Of a stretch of DNA of 64,000 bases, positions 1 to 10,146 are shown piece after piece (within the stretch, counting starts at the first letter, position 1; every line of letters begins with the position of its first letter). This DNA is from Ignavibacteriota bacterium (GTDB lineage: Bacteria; Bacteroidota; Ignavibacteria; UBA10030; SZUA-254): the NCBI GenBank assembly GCA_025358305.1, contig JANYJZ010000033.1, positions 124,001 through 188,000 on the forward strand. The letters run 5' to 3'. Below the pieces are notes generated by a model that ran no database searches, was not told the DNA's origin, and worked only from the letters and a program-made list of their open reading frames with translations. A program made the position numbers and the translations under genes.

Positions 1-548
1 TCACTGACCGGACCGTACAGGTCATCACCGGCGACGGCCGTGCGTACCTCGCCGACACGAGCCGCCGGTACGACATCATCCTCCTCGACTGCGTGAGCAG
101 CAATGACTACCCCAGGGAGATGATGACAAAGGAATTCTTCACGCTCGCCGCGGCCCGGATGCCGGAAACGGGCATCTTCGCGATCGCAGTGGAATCGGTC
201 GGATGGAAGGATGAGATCGTACAGACGCTCTCGGCGACGCTCGGGGCCGCCTTCCGGCAGGTCATCGTGCTGCCGATCTCCGAACCGCCGGACAAGTTTG
301 GCAGCATCGTACTCATGGCGTCGAACACGGTGAGGAGCGACCTCCTCCGCGATCCGGAACGGAACCTCGACTACAGTCCGGAATGGCGCTACGGCCCGGA
401 ATACCAGAAGGCGCACGCTTGGGACAATCACTTCACTCTTGTGCCGGGCGCAGCGCGCATCCAGACCGACACCGACAATTCGTGGGACCGGATCCTGGCG
501 GCGATCATCGCCGCAGAGAAGCAGCAGCCCCGGGAATACCTCCCCTAG
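1..548 (+). CDS. Spermidine synthase-like (polyamine aminopropyltransferase fold) protein, 5' truncated by window edge
   Basis: Frame 3 is open from the window start: TDRTVQVITGDGRAYLADTSRRYDIILLDCVSS..., matching the SAM-fold GDGR..Y D-I-I-L-L-D pattern of spermidine synthase-like proteins; stop at 546-548. Confidence 0.65.
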   Translation, partial: TDRTVQVITGDGRAYLADTSRRYDIILLDCVSSNDYPREMMTKEFFTLAAARMPETGIFAIAVESVGWKDEIVQTLSATLGAAFRQVIVLPISEPPDKFGSIVLMASNTVRSDLLRDPERNLDYSPEWRYGPEYQKAHAWDNHFTLVPGAARIQTDTDNSWDRILAAIIAAEKQQPREYLP

Positions 549-698
549 CCGTTCATCGGTGGGAGATCGGCCGCATCTTCGAACTCCACAGGAAATCCCT
601 CGACCGACCACGCCAGGCTGCTTGATCCAGGCGGCGCACGACACTGTCACTTCCTCGATCGACCTGCCGACATCAGCTATGACTTCCCCGTCATAGAA

Positions 699-729
699 CA
701 CCCGTCCGCGAGACGATCACGGACGGGTG
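699..729. terminator. Perfect 10-bp stem-loop between convergent genes
   Basis: CACCCGTCCG (699-708) / CGGACGGGTG (720-729), 11-nt loop, between the convergent stops at 548 and 758. No strong U tract. Confidence 0.5.
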
Positions 730-757
730 CGAAGAGCGGTACTGCGATTTGAATACC

Positions 758-1888
758 TTACTGGCCCACCATCGTTGCCCCCAGGAAGCTCAGGACCTGT
801 CCGATGGGATTGGCGATCGCCGACGTAGAGCTGCCTGCGAAGAGGAGCCCGACGGCTTTTGCGTTTGTCGTGACGTCCTGGACCATGAGCGAGCCGGAGT
901 CGCCGGAATTCAGGAACCTGCTCCCCCTGTTCTTGATCACGATCTGGCCGGTGAAGGTCTTCGTAAAGGAGGTGCCGCCGGCGCATTCGTTCTCATACGT
1001 GATGTTGACCGTCGCATTGAGCGCGCTGACGCTGCTGCGGCTGAGACCGGTCGTGCGGCCGCTCTTCTTCACCGCCTGGCCGATCGAAGCTCCGATGGTC
1101 GTTGCGCTGATCGTACCGACGTCAAGGATCGCGCCGTCGGTGCGGACCATCCCAGAGATGACCTGGGCGATCGCGCAGTCGACGTTCGAACTCGGAAGGC
1201 TCTTGATGCCTGAGAGCGTCGCGACATTCTGTGCGTTTGCCGCCGTGCAGTTGACGTCGATGAGGCCCGGCTGGACGACGGGGTCGCCAGCCGTTGCGAC
1301 GCGGCCGTTGCCGCCGGAGACGATGTCCGCTTCGAAGACATGGTAATTGCTCAACACATACTGCGCGCCGCCTTTTGATACGAGCGATCCGAGCGTGCCG
1401 CCGCAGCAATAGCCGTTGGCGAGGTCGTATCGCCAGCCGCCGGAAGTTCCCATCTGGATCGGGGGAGCCTGGATGGCCTTATGATCGGCCATCGCGCGAA
1501 ACCTTCCCGTGACCTCTTGGACAACGGGGTATCCGGAGATCTCGCTCGGGATGCCCCTGGCGGCGATGCCTCTCCCTTTGATGGGCGTGCTTGGTTGGGA
1601 TTCGAGATAGACCATGACGGCGAGTCTGCCGTCATCCGTGAGGCCGGTTGCTGTGCCCACGACCCCCGGCACCGACATAAGGTCGGACGTCGACTGGTCC
1701 TGAACCGCCATGATGCTCTGCACTGCCGGATTTTCCTTGGTGAGAAGAATAGATTCCTGACCGGTGACCGGCGAGTTCGACATATCCTGCATCTTCTCGC
1801 AACCCGTCCAGTAGACGAGTGAGAGCGCAAAGATTGTCGCCATCAGCACGAACGTCAGCCAAGAGGACGCGCGAAACGATTTATGCAT
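758..1888 (-). CDS. Exported trypsin-like (S1/chymotrypsin-fold) serine protease
   Basis: Signal-like N-terminus; triad contexts SNYHVF (His), NVDCAIAQV (Asp), NSGDSGSLM (Ser). Strong SD (AAGGAGG) before the ATG. Confidence 0.75.
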   Translation of the reverse strand: MHKSFRASSWLTFVLMATIFALSLVYWTGCEKMQDMSNSPVTGQESILLTKENPAVQSIMAVQDQSTSDLMSVPGVVGTATGLTDDGRLAVMVYLESQPSTPIKGRGIAARGIPSEISGYPVVQEVTGRFRAMADHKAIQAPPIQMGTSGGWRYDLANGYCCGGTLGSLVSKGGAQYVLSNYHVFEADIVSGGNGRVATAGDPVVQPGLIDVNCTAANAQNVATLSGIKSLPSSNVDCAIAQVISGMVRTDGAILDVGTISATTIGASIGQAVKKSGRTTGLSRSSVSALNATVNITYENECAGGTSFTKTFTGQIVIKNRGSRFLNSGDSGSLMVQDVTTNAKAVGLLFAGSSTSAIANPIGQVLSFLGATMVGQ

Positions 1889-2073
1889 ATGGACCTCCTT
1901 CTTGAGGTGTAAGGAACATGTGGATTGTGTGGATTTGAATGTAGTGCATTGCTCTTTTCACGGGAATGTGAACCATCCCTCGCACTCCGGGTTATCAGCT
2001 GGCTTTTTAAGAAAAAGAGACTCTCGGCCGGCTCGCGAGGGACACGGTAAATGGGACTCCATAGTCTGGGATC

Positions 2074-2102
2074 ACGATAGGGAATTCCGGCGAGGTTGTC
2101 AA
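2074..2102 (-). promoter_or_regulatory. Sigma70-like promoter for the protease gene
   Basis: Minus strand TTGACA-17 nt-TATCGT. Confidence 0.5.
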
Positions 2103-2198
2103 GAGTTTCGGCCATTTTCTTCATTCTTCTTCTGGCCGATCCCCCTCCGGACGGAGGCAGAGTGGCGTAATAATCTGCGGAGGCGGGGAGGCAAAACG

Positions 2199-4289
2199 CT
2201 ATTTAACGATGCTCCCTTCGGTGATATCTTCGAAAACGGTGAGGATCGTAAGTTTTCCCGCATCATCCGAGGCCGCCAGGAGCATCCCCTGGGATTCCTC
2301 GCCCATGAGTTTCGCGGGCGCGAGATTTGAAACAAGGACGACCTTCTTTCCGACGAGGGCCTCCGGTTGGTAATGCTGCCCGATCCCGGCGATCACCTGG
2401 CGCTCTTCGGTTCCGATCGAGACCTTGAGCTTCAAGAGCTTCGTTGATTTGGCAACGCGTTCGGCGGCAAGGACCTTCGCGACGCGCAGGTCCACGGATT
2501 TGAACTGTTCTATGTCGATCATCGGTTTTATCGGATGTGTCGGTGGCTGGGCAACGGTGAGCGCGGGGAGCTGCTTCAAATGACGGTCGATCGCCTCGTC
2601 TTCAACCTTCGTGAAGAGGATCGCACTCTGGCCGAGCGGGTGCCCGTCGGCGAGCGCGGTCTCTGCAGCCGATTCCCACCCGGAAGCCGCGGGTGATCCG
2701 GGAAGGTTCAGCATCTTCCAAATGGCTGCGGAGGTGAACGGCAGCACAGGCTCGAGGAGGATCGCGAGCGATCGGAGCGTCTGGAGGCAGATGTTCACCG
2801 TCAGGGCGCAGCGCTCAGGATCGGACATGGCGGTCTTCCACGGCTCCTGGTCGTTGAAATACTTGTTGGCGAACCGGGAGAGGTTGATGAGGGCGAGCGT
2901 CCCGTCGCGGAACTTGTATCGCTCGAAACATTCCGCGGCCTCGCGCGCCGCCCGGGCGATCTCGCGGCCGACGCCCTCGTCGGTCGACCCGTCGCCGGAC
3001 GTGCGCCGGCGTTGGAGCGTGGCGACCGAAGGCACACTGCCGCCGAAGTTGCGGTGCGCGAACGTCATCGTGCGGTTCACGAGATTGCCGAGATTGTCGG
3101 CGAGTTCGTTATTCGTGCGCGCCTGGAAGTCCTTCCAGGTGAAATCGGCGTCCCGGGACTCCGGCAAGTTCATCGTCAGCGTATACCGGAGCGTATCGGC
3201 CGGGAACTCGTCGAGGAAATCGTCGACGTCGATCCCCCATCCCCTGCTCTTGGAGAACTTCTGCCCTTCGAAGTTCAGGAACTCGTTCGCAGGCACGTTC
3301 TCGGGAAGGATATAGCGGTCCGGAGAGGTCCGGTTCCAGGCCATGATCATCGCCGGGAAGACGATGCAGTGGAACACGACGTTGTCCTTGCCGATGAACG
3401 CGACGTATTTCGTCGAGGGGTCGTGCCAGTAGTCGCGCCACCGTTCCGCCGATCCGATAGATGCGGCCCACTCCTTCGTCGCGGAGATGTATCCAAGGAC
3501 GGCGTCAAACCATACGTAGAGGACCTTTCGTTCGAACCCCGGAAGAGGCACTTGCACCCCCCATTGGAGATCTCGCGTGACGGCACGGTCCTCGAGCCCC
3601 GTCTTGAACCATCCCCGGCAGTACTGCAGGACGTTCTCCTTCCAGCCGTCGCGCGCGTCGGCCGAACGGATGTATTCTTCGAGTTCCGGCTGGAACAGCC
3701 CGAGCGGAAAATACCAGTGCACCGTCTCGCGCACCGTCGGGACGGCCCCGGTGATCTTGCTCTTCGGATTGATGAGTTCGGTGGGACTGAGGAACGTGCC
3801 GCATTTCTCACACTGGTCGCCGCGCGCCTCCGGGTTCTGGCAAACGGGACAGGTGCCCTCGACATACCGGTCAGGGAGAAACATTCCCGCCTGTTCGTCG
3901 TAGAGCTGCTGCTCCTTCTTCTCCTTCAGGAGGCCGGCGGCGTGGAGCCGGAGAAAGAATTCCTTTGCGGTCGCGTGGTGCACCGGGAGGGATGTCCGGG
4001 AGTAGTTGTCGAAGCTCATCCCGAACCTCGCGAACGCGGCTTTGTTGAGGCCGTGGTACCGGTCGACGACCTCCTGGGGGGTGATCTTCTGCTGTTCGGC
4101 GGTGATCGTGATCGGCACCCCGTGCTCGTCCGAGCCGCAGATGAATACGACGTCGCGTTTCATCGAGCGCTGGAAGCGGACGTAGATGTCGGCCGGCAGA
4201 TAGGCGCCGGAGAGGTGGCCCAGGTGGATCTTGCCGTTGGCGTACGGCAGCGCCGCTGTTACGAGGAGCCGCTTGGGGGCGTTTTTCAC
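2199..4289 (-). CDS. metG: Methionyl-tRNA synthetase with C-terminal tRNA-binding domain
   Basis: LLVTAALPYANGKIHLGHLSGAYLPADIYVRF; Zn motif CPVCQ...CEKCG; KFSKSRGWGIDV; C-terminal EMAP/OB domain IDIEQFKSVDLRVAKVL. Likely GTG start at 4289 rather than the longer ORF. Confidence 0.95.
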   Translation of the reverse strand: MKNAPKRLLVTAALPYANGKIHLGHLSGAYLPADIYVRFQRSMKRDVVFICGSDEHGVPITITAEQQKITPQEVVDRYHGLNKAAFARFGMSFDNYSRTSLPVHHATAKEFFLRLHAAGLLKEKKEQQLYDEQAGMFLPDRYVEGTCPVCQNPEARGDQCEKCGTFLSPTELINPKSKITGAVPTVRETVHWYFPLGLFQPELEEYIRSADARDGWKENVLQYCRGWFKTGLEDRAVTRDLQWGVQVPLPGFERKVLYVWFDAVLGYISATKEWAASIGSAERWRDYWHDPSTKYVAFIGKDNVVFHCIVFPAMIMAWNRTSPDRYILPENVPANEFLNFEGQKFSKSRGWGIDVDDFLDEFPADTLRYTLTMNLPESRDADFTWKDFQARTNNELADNLGNLVNRTMTFAHRNFGGSVPSVATLQRRRTSGDGSTDEGVGREIARAAREAAECFERYKFRDGTLALINLSRFANKYFNDQEPWKTAMSDPERCALTVNICLQTLRSLAILLEPVLPFTSAAIWKMLNLPGSPAASGWESAAETALADGHPLGQSAILFTKVEDEAIDRHLKQLPALTVAQPPTHPIKPMIDIEQFKSVDLRVAKVLAAERVAKSTKLLKLKVSIGTEERQVIAGIGQHYQPEALVGKKVVLVSNLAPAKLMGEESQGMLLAASDDAGKLTILTVFEDITEGSIVK

Positions 4290-4330
4290 GTCAGGAGATT
4301 CGTTCAGTGTCAGAATCCGGGATGCTCCGG

Positions 4331-5470
4331 CTATCCACGCTGCCGTTCTCCGTTCTGCGGAAGGATCGTCCTGCGCAGATCGGCGGCGAGTGTCAAAAAT
4401 ATGAGTGGAATATACACATTTTTGTAAAGAAGTGAAATGGAACGCTCGATCGCATCGAACGCGCCGGCATACTCCACCCCCGGATGCGCCGCGGAGAACC
4501 GCTCGAGCGCCGTCCGGTCGTCGGCGTGCGCGACCACGCGCTGGTCTTCTCTGAGGAGCAAGCTGTCCCGGAGCCATGTCTGGAGCATCGCCAGGAGCTC
4601 CTCGATGCCCTCCTTCTCGTAGTCGACGGCGAGCCGGTCGATCATCTCGCAGAGTTCCTGCCTGGGCCTGTAGAGCGCCGTGCGGAGAAAATCAACGGCC
4701 GCCGCCCGACGGGCATCCATGTCGGCGTCGAGCATCCGGAGCGCCCGTGAATAGCTCCCGAACGCGAGCTGGGCAACCATGGCCGCTTTCTGTTCCGGCA
4801 CGCCTTCCCTCTCCCGGAGGGCGGCCGCGATCTCGGCCTCCTCCACGGGGCCGAACCGCACGTGCTGGCATCGGGAGAGGATCGTGGGGAGTAGCTGGTC
4901 CACCGACGGAACGGTCAGGATGAGGAGCGTGTCGTCGTGCGGCTCCTCGAGGGTCTTGAGGATCGCATTCGAGGCCTCGTCGTTGAGGTTCTCCGCATCG
5001 ATGATGAGGAAGACCTTCTTCCCTTCGGAGAACGCCGACAGCGCAGATTCCTTCCGGAGCTCTCGGATGCTGCTAATCTTGATCGTCGTGGCGCGGGGCA
5101 GCGCGAGGATATGATAGGGGTTCTTCGCCTTGAGGCCCACCTGTTCCTGATACGCTGCGACGTCCTCCTCGGTAAGCTTGGAGAGCGGCCCGTCGCCGAC
5201 CTTCTCCCCCTTGCCGACCGGGAGCGCGAACACGAGGTGGAGGTTCGGGTGCTGGAGGGAACGGAACTTGTGGCAGCTCGGGCACGCGTCGCACGCTTGC
5301 GTCCCGCGTGCCTCGCAGTTGAGGACCTTGGCAAGTTCGATCGCGGCGGCATCCTTGCCGACGCCTTCCGGCCCCGAAAAGACGTATGCATGGGCGAGCC
5401 TCTTCCGCTCGATCGTCGAGACGAGGAGTTCCTTCACCCGGTGCTGTCCGATGACGCTCGACCAGCTCAT
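4331..5470 (-). CDS. holB: DNA polymerase III subunit delta'
   Basis: GQHRVKELL...RLAHAYVFSGPEGVGKDAAA, Zn-module cysteines CEARGTQACDACPSC, NAILKTLEEP, LSRCQ. Confidence 0.9.
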   Translation of the reverse strand: MSWSSVIGQHRVKELLVSTIERKRLAHAYVFSGPEGVGKDAAAIELAKVLNCEARGTQACDACPSCHKFRSLQHPNLHLVFALPVGKGEKVGDGPLSKLTEEDVAAYQEQVGLKAKNPYHILALPRATTIKISSIRELRKESALSAFSEGKKVFLIIDAENLNDEASNAILKTLEEPHDDTLLILTVPSVDQLLPTILSRCQHVRFGPVEEAEIAAALREREGVPEQKAAMVAQLAFGSYSRALRMLDADMDARRAAAVDFLRTALYRPRQELCEMIDRLAVDYEKEGIEELLAMLQTWLRDSLLLREDQRVVAHADDRTALERFSAAHPGVEYAGAFDAIERSISLLYKNVYIPLIFLTLAADLRRTILPQNGERQRG

Positions 5471-5479
5471 CGCGAGCCC

Positions 5480-7570
5480 TTAGAACGCATGGCCGATGCC
5501 GAAGTGGATGACGCCGGTGGCGAGGGTCTCGCCGAGGAACCGCTTGTGGAACATCGTCTGGCCGGCCCCATCGCCTTTCGGATCGTAGACACGGAACCCG
5601 TAATCGATCCGAAACGGGCCGAAGAACGTCTCATACCGGAACCCCACCCCGGCAGCCACGGCGATGTCGCGCGGCCGGAAGCTTCCGATCTCGCTCCAGA
5701 CGTTGCCGATATCGACGAAGTAGACGCCCCAGATGTTGTCGAGCTTGAGGCCGAGGAACTTCCCGAATCCACGGAAGTAATTCATCCGGAGTTCCGCGCT
5801 CCCCTCGAGCATGAAATTGCCTCCGAGTTCGAGAAGGTCGTCGCTCATGACGCCGAGCTGCCGCGCCTTCCATCCCCGGACGCTGCCGCTGCCGCCGGAG
5901 AAGAACCGGCGGTTGAGCGGGATCCGGACATCCATCGAGCGGCTCTCGCCGTACTTGTCCTGGTAGCCGGTCTTCGCCTTGAAGGCGAGGATGTTGGAGC
6001 GGTTCCCCGACACGTCGTGGTACCAGCGGCCGAGGAGCGTCGTCTTGTAGTACTGTGTGAACGGGAGTCCGACCGTGACGAGCTTCGGGAGAATGCCCGA
6101 TTCCTCGAGCGTGATGCTCCGAAAGTACCCTTCGGTCGGCGAGAACGGGTCGTTCGTGTGGTCGCTCTGGAGCGTAAACGTCAGGATGGAGTTGAACTGT
6201 TCCTGGTCCTCCGCGCGGAACTGCGCGATGACGAGCTTTTGGATGGCGGTGTCGACGAGGAGTTCCGGGCGGACACGTTCAAGGGTCCATTCGAGAGTGC
6301 CGGTCGTGTACTGTGTGACCTGCTTGTTGAGGGCCGCCTTCAGCCGGAGGATCGAGAGGATGAAGAACTGCTGCTTGTCCGCGCGAACCTCGGAGGTGAG
6401 GGCCCCGCTCAGGGTCCGGTTGAAGAGGTACGGCTGGAGGATCTGCATCTGAAAGTTGGCGCTTCCAACGACCGACGTGTCACGCACGCTCTTGCCGGAG
6501 AAGAGCTCCCGGATCGACTGCGTCTTCACACGGGCGCTCACATTGAAGCTCCTGCCGTCGCCGAGGAAGTTCCGGTTCGTGTACCCCAGGCCGAGACCGA
6601 GGTTGAAGGCGTTGTTCTCGTTCGAAACGATGACCTCCGGCGAGAGCTCGTTCCGGGGCCGGGGCCGGACGAGGACCTCCATCGGGATGGAACGGCTGGA
6701 GGAGGTGTCCGGGATCGTCACATGGTCGACGCGCGCCGCCTCGAACAGGCCGAGTCGGTTGAGATTGCGCTCACTGGTGAGCTTCTTCTCCTTGCTGTAG
6801 AGCTCCCCCGTGTGAAAATCGAGATGCCGAAGTGAGAGGTTGTCTGTGATGTCGTCGCGGGGCGGGTCGACCTTGACGGTGATCTCGCCGAAGGTGAACT
6901 GCTTCCCGGGGACAAAGACGAACGTGAGCCGGAAGTTGTTCGTCGAAAGATAGAGTTGGGCCAGGTATTGGTCGTAGTCGAACCGCGCGGTCGGGTAGCC
7001 GTTGTTTGCCAGGATCATGAGAACGCGGGAGATCTCGCCGTTCGCCACGGCCGTTTCGTAGGGGATGCCCTTCTTGGCGAGGGGTTCGGCGAGGATCTTC
7101 GAGCGCAGGTCCCTTGGAATGCTGTCGAGCCCCGCGTACGAGACCGTGTCGACGAACGACCTCTTCCCCTCCCGAATGAGGAAGAACATGTCGACGCGGT
7201 ACGCCGACGTGTCGACGGCGATGGAATCGCGGATCTCGGCGCCGTACCATCCGCGATCCCGGTAGATGTCCTTCAGGAGCTTCAAGTCGCCCTCCAGGAC
7301 GTCGGGTTGGAAGTACTCCGCCTTCGAGCCGAACTTCTCGCCGAACGTGCCGTGAAGGAACTTCGAGAATCCGCTCGGGGTCTCCTGGGACTGGACGGTG
7401 TTGGCAAGGACGCCGCGGTCGAGCGCCTCGTTGCCGATGAACGAGATGCGGTTGATCTCGAGCTCGCGCGCTTCGCCTTCGGTCGATTGCGCCGAGAGCC
7501 GGCCGGCGGCCAAGAGCGCGGCGGCCAAGAGCGCGAGGAGGCGTAGCCGGAGGAGAAAGAAAAGACCCAT
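5480..7570 (-). CDS. BamA/TamA-family outer membrane protein (POTRA plus surface-antigen barrel)
   Basis: Signal peptide MGLFFLLRLRLLALLAAALLAAGRLSAQ; POTRA-like repeats; FFSGGSGSVRGW barrel motif; C-terminal Phe (IGHAF). Confidence 0.85.
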   Translation of the reverse strand: MGLFFLLRLRLLALLAAALLAAGRLSAQSTEGEARELEINRISFIGNEALDRGVLANTVQSQETPSGFSKFLHGTFGEKFGSKAEYFQPDVLEGDLKLLKDIYRDRGWYGAEIRDSIAVDTSAYRVDMFFLIREGKRSFVDTVSYAGLDSIPRDLRSKILAEPLAKKGIPYETAVANGEISRVLMILANNGYPTARFDYDQYLAQLYLSTNNFRLTFVFVPGKQFTFGEITVKVDPPRDDITDNLSLRHLDFHTGELYSKEKKLTSERNLNRLGLFEAARVDHVTIPDTSSSRSIPMEVLVRPRPRNELSPEVIVSNENNAFNLGLGLGYTNRNFLGDGRSFNVSARVKTQSIRELFSGKSVRDTSVVGSANFQMQILQPYLFNRTLSGALTSEVRADKQQFFILSILRLKAALNKQVTQYTTGTLEWTLERVRPELLVDTAIQKLVIAQFRAEDQEQFNSILTFTLQSDHTNDPFSPTEGYFRSITLEESGILPKLVTVGLPFTQYYKTTLLGRWYHDVSGNRSNILAFKAKTGYQDKYGESRSMDVRIPLNRRFFSGGSGSVRGWKARQLGVMSDDLLELGGNFMLEGSAELRMNYFRGFGKFLGLKLDNIWGVYFVDIGNVWSEIGSFRPRDIAVAAGVGFRYETFFGPFRIDYGFRVYDPKGDGAGQTMFHKRFLGETLATGVIHFGIGHAF

Positions 7571-7667
7571 CCGCAGCGAGGCGAAATGGGTCGTCAATGG
7601 TTCATGCGGGGATCGGGAATGCGCAGGGGTCACGCCGGGCCATGTTCACAATGCGGGGACGGGGCGG

Positions 7668-7892
7668 TCAATATTCGTTTTCGTCCTCGAAAAAGAAATC
7701 TCCGTCCGTGGGGTAATCGGGCCAAATGTCTTCCATGCTTTCATACGGCTCTTCGGCATCCTCCAGTTCCTGAAGGTTCTCGATCACTTCATTCGGTGCA
7801 CCGGATCGGATCGCGTAATCAATCAACTCTTCTTTGGTAGCTGGCCAGGGCGCTTCATCGAGATGTGAAGCAAGTTCCATTGTCCAAATCAT
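7668..7892 (-). CDS. Small acidic DUF2795-like protein
   Basis: PATKEELIDYAIRSGAPNEVIENLQELEDAEEPYESMEDIWPDYPTDGDFFFEDENEY. Confidence 0.75.
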   Translation of the reverse strand: MIWTMELASHLDEAPWPATKEELIDYAIRSGAPNEVIENLQELEDAEEPYESMEDIWPDYPTDGDFFFEDENEY

Positions 7893-8021
7893 TCTCCACT
7901 CCTGAATCTTCTCTACGAATCAACTCATGTACATCACATACGAATCGGGCCTGAGGCAGAACACGGTACGAACCGACGGGGCTCGCACCTCCGAACGGGG
8001 ATCAACTGAAGGGGCAGCGGG

Positions 8022-8972
8022 CTAGCGGGAGGCTACCTGCCGGCGATACTCACTGGGCGATACGTCATCGAAGAAAAAGTTCATGGGGTTCTGAGCGACG
8101 CCGTTGAACCGCACTTCGTAATGGAGGTGCGGACCGCTCACGAGCCCCGTTCTGCCACTCTTACCGATGAGGTCGCCGCGATGGACGTGTTGTCCTTCGC
8201 GGACGAGCGTCTTGGAAAGGTGGGCGTAGAGCGTCTGATAGCCGTATCCATGCTTGATGACGACCACCGTGCCGTATCCGCCTCCGCTCTGGCCGGCCAT
8301 CTCGACGATGCCGTCGGCGGCGGCCGAGACGGGCGTCCCGACGTCGTTGACGATGTCGAGCCCGGTGTGCGTCTTGAAGATCCCGAGCACGGGATGCATC
8401 CGGAGGCCGAACTCCTTCGTGGAGTAATAACCGTCCATCGGCTTGAGCGCGGGAAGAGCGGCAAAGAATCCTTTATTGTACTCGTACTTCTTGATGATCT
8501 GATCGTAGCTCTGCTGCTGGACGCGGATCTCGCTCGAGAGCTTCTGCAGAGTCGTTGAAGCGGAACTCATCACCTGGAGGTTCTGGTTGTTGTTCGGCAT
8601 CTCAGCGCTCATCGCCGCGCCGCCCGTTCCGGCGGCACCGGTCTCGTCGTCCATGGGGGGAAGGTCCACGAGCAGCCGGAGGCGGTTCCCCTCATGGTCG
8701 ATCTTCGCGAGGGTCCCCTCGAGTTTCTTCATGTGGTCGGTGAGGACGGCGAGCTGCTGGTGGAGGGCCTGATTCTCCTCCTTGAGGCTCTGGATGGTCG
8801 TGTACCCCATCCCGAGAAAATCGTAGACATAGTAGTTCAGGACGAGTAGCGTCAGGACGAGGAGCGCCGTCGAAGCGATGAACCACGCGGCCGCCTTCGC
8901 ACGAAACCATTTGATCTCGTGAAGCTGCAGATTTCTATCCGCGCGGTATATTTTACTCTCCTGCCACATCAT
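8022..8972 (-). CDS. M23 family peptidase (LytM/LysM-type endopeptidase), membrane anchored
   Basis: N-terminal TM, coiled coil, GLRMHPVLGIFKTHTGLDIVNDVGTPVSAAADG ... HLHYEVRFNG. Confidence 0.9.
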   Translation of the reverse strand: MMWQESKIYRADRNLQLHEIKWFRAKAAAWFIASTALLVLTLLVLNYYVYDFLGMGYTTIQSLKEENQALHQQLAVLTDHMKKLEGTLAKIDHEGNRLRLLVDLPPMDDETGAAGTGGAAMSAEMPNNNQNLQVMSSASTTLQKLSSEIRVQQQSYDQIIKKYEYNKGFFAALPALKPMDGYYSTKEFGLRMHPVLGIFKTHTGLDIVNDVGTPVSAAADGIVEMAGQSGGGYGTVVVIKHGYGYQTLYAHLSKTLVREGQHVHRGDLIGKSGRTGLVSGPHLHYEVRFNGVAQNPMNFFFDDVSPSEYRRQVASR

Positions 8973-9074
8973 CGGTAATGACTATGTAGACGTCTGCCTT
9001 TCCTCTAAATGTAAACGAGTAAATCGAACGTGATTGGGCGTAATACGCCCCCCTTTCACCAACTTCTTGGCTCT

Positions 9075-9103
9075 AAAGTAAAGAAATCCCCCCAGTTTGT
9101 CAA
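9075..9103 (-). promoter_or_regulatory. Sigma70-like promoter for the M23 peptidase gene
   Basis: Minus strand TTGACA-17 nt-TACTTT. Confidence 0.55.
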
Positions 9104-9132
9104 GAATATTCTCAAAAAATGTGACGCAGGCC

Positions 9133-10146
9133 CTATTCGAAGTCGTGTTCGAAGTAATCTATCGCGCGTTCGCCGATATGCTTGCTCTTTTCCGTAATCA
9201 CCGCCTCGAGGCGCTTGGTGAACTCCTTCGCGGCATCGTACCCGTAGTGCTTCAGGAGGTAGTTCAGGGCGATGACCTCGCAGATGACGGTGACGTTCTT
9301 TCCAGGGAAAATGGGCAATTCCACGCGTGTCAGAGGCACATCCAGGATGGCGATCCCTTCGTCGTCCAGTCCCGTACGGGTGTACTCCTGGTCGGGCCGC
9401 CATTCCATGAGCTCGATGACGAGCTCGACGCGCTTCTGGAATCGAATGGCCCGGATCCCAAACATGCTCCGGACGTCGATGAGCCCCAGGCCCCGGATCT
9501 CCATAAAATGCTTCACCAGGTCGGTCCCCGAGCCCATGAGGATCCCCTCTCCCTTTCGGGTGATCATGACGACGTCGTCCGCCACGAGCCGGTGGCCGCG
9601 CTCCACGAGGTCGAGAGCGATCTCGCTCTTGCCGATCCCCGAGCGCCCGATGAGGAGGAGCCCGACGCCGTAGACGTCGACGAACGAGCCGTGGACGACA
9701 CTCTGCGGGGAGAACTGGTCGTCAAGAAAATCGCTCAGGAAGTAGATGCACTTTGTCGTTTCGAACGGGGTCTGCAGGACGGGGACGCCCCGTTCCGTGG
9801 CGATCCGAACGAACATCTCGTCGACGGGGTTGTTGTTCGTCACGACGACGCAGGGGACGTCGAACTGGAAGATCGTCCGCAAGGCGTTTTCCCGGTATTC
9901 CGGCGTGCACTGTTCGAGGTACCGCATCTCGGTGTTCCCGAAGATCTGGACGCGGTCGAACCGGAAGAGCTGCACGTAGCCCGCCAGTACGAGCTGCGGT
10001 CGGTGGACGTTCTTGTCCCTGAGCTCCTTGTTGTACCCGATCTCGCCGGTGAGCGATGTGAGGTGGAGCCGCGTCTTGTTCGACTCCACGAAAAATCCGA
10101 CGGAGATGCTCTGCTTCGTCGTCTCCTTGCTCTTCTTAAAGGTCAT
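9133..10146 (-). CDS. hprK: HPr kinase/phosphorylase
   Basis: Walker A GRSGIGKSE, upstream HGSFVDVYGVGLLL, HprK signature MEIRGLGLIDVRSMFGIRAI. Confidence 0.93.
   Translation of the reverse strand: MTFKKSKETTKQSISVGFFVESNKTRLHLTSLTGEIGYNKELRDKNVHRPQLVLAGYVQLFRFDRVQIFGNTEMRYLEQCTPEYRENALRTIFQFDVPCVVVTNNNPVDEMFVRIATERGVPVLQTPFETTKCIYFLSDFLDDQFSPQSVVHGSFVDVYGVGLLLIGRSGIGKSEIALDLVERGHRLVADDVVMITRKGEGILMGSGTDLVKHFMEIRGLGLIDVRSMFGIRAIRFQKRVELVIELMEWRPDQEYTRTGLDDEGIAILDVPLTRVELPIFPGKNVTVICEVIALNYLLKHYGYDAAKEFTKRLEAVITEKSKHIGERAIDYFEHDFE

Noticed and set aside
4937-6835. 632-aa plus-strand ORF over holB and the BamA-like gene
   Set aside because: Crosses two well-supported minus-strand genes; composition typical of antisense frames in GC-rich DNA. 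The same applies to 3012-4427, 15053-16687, 17167-19035, 20886-22475, 23039-24340 and 29025-30989 (+).
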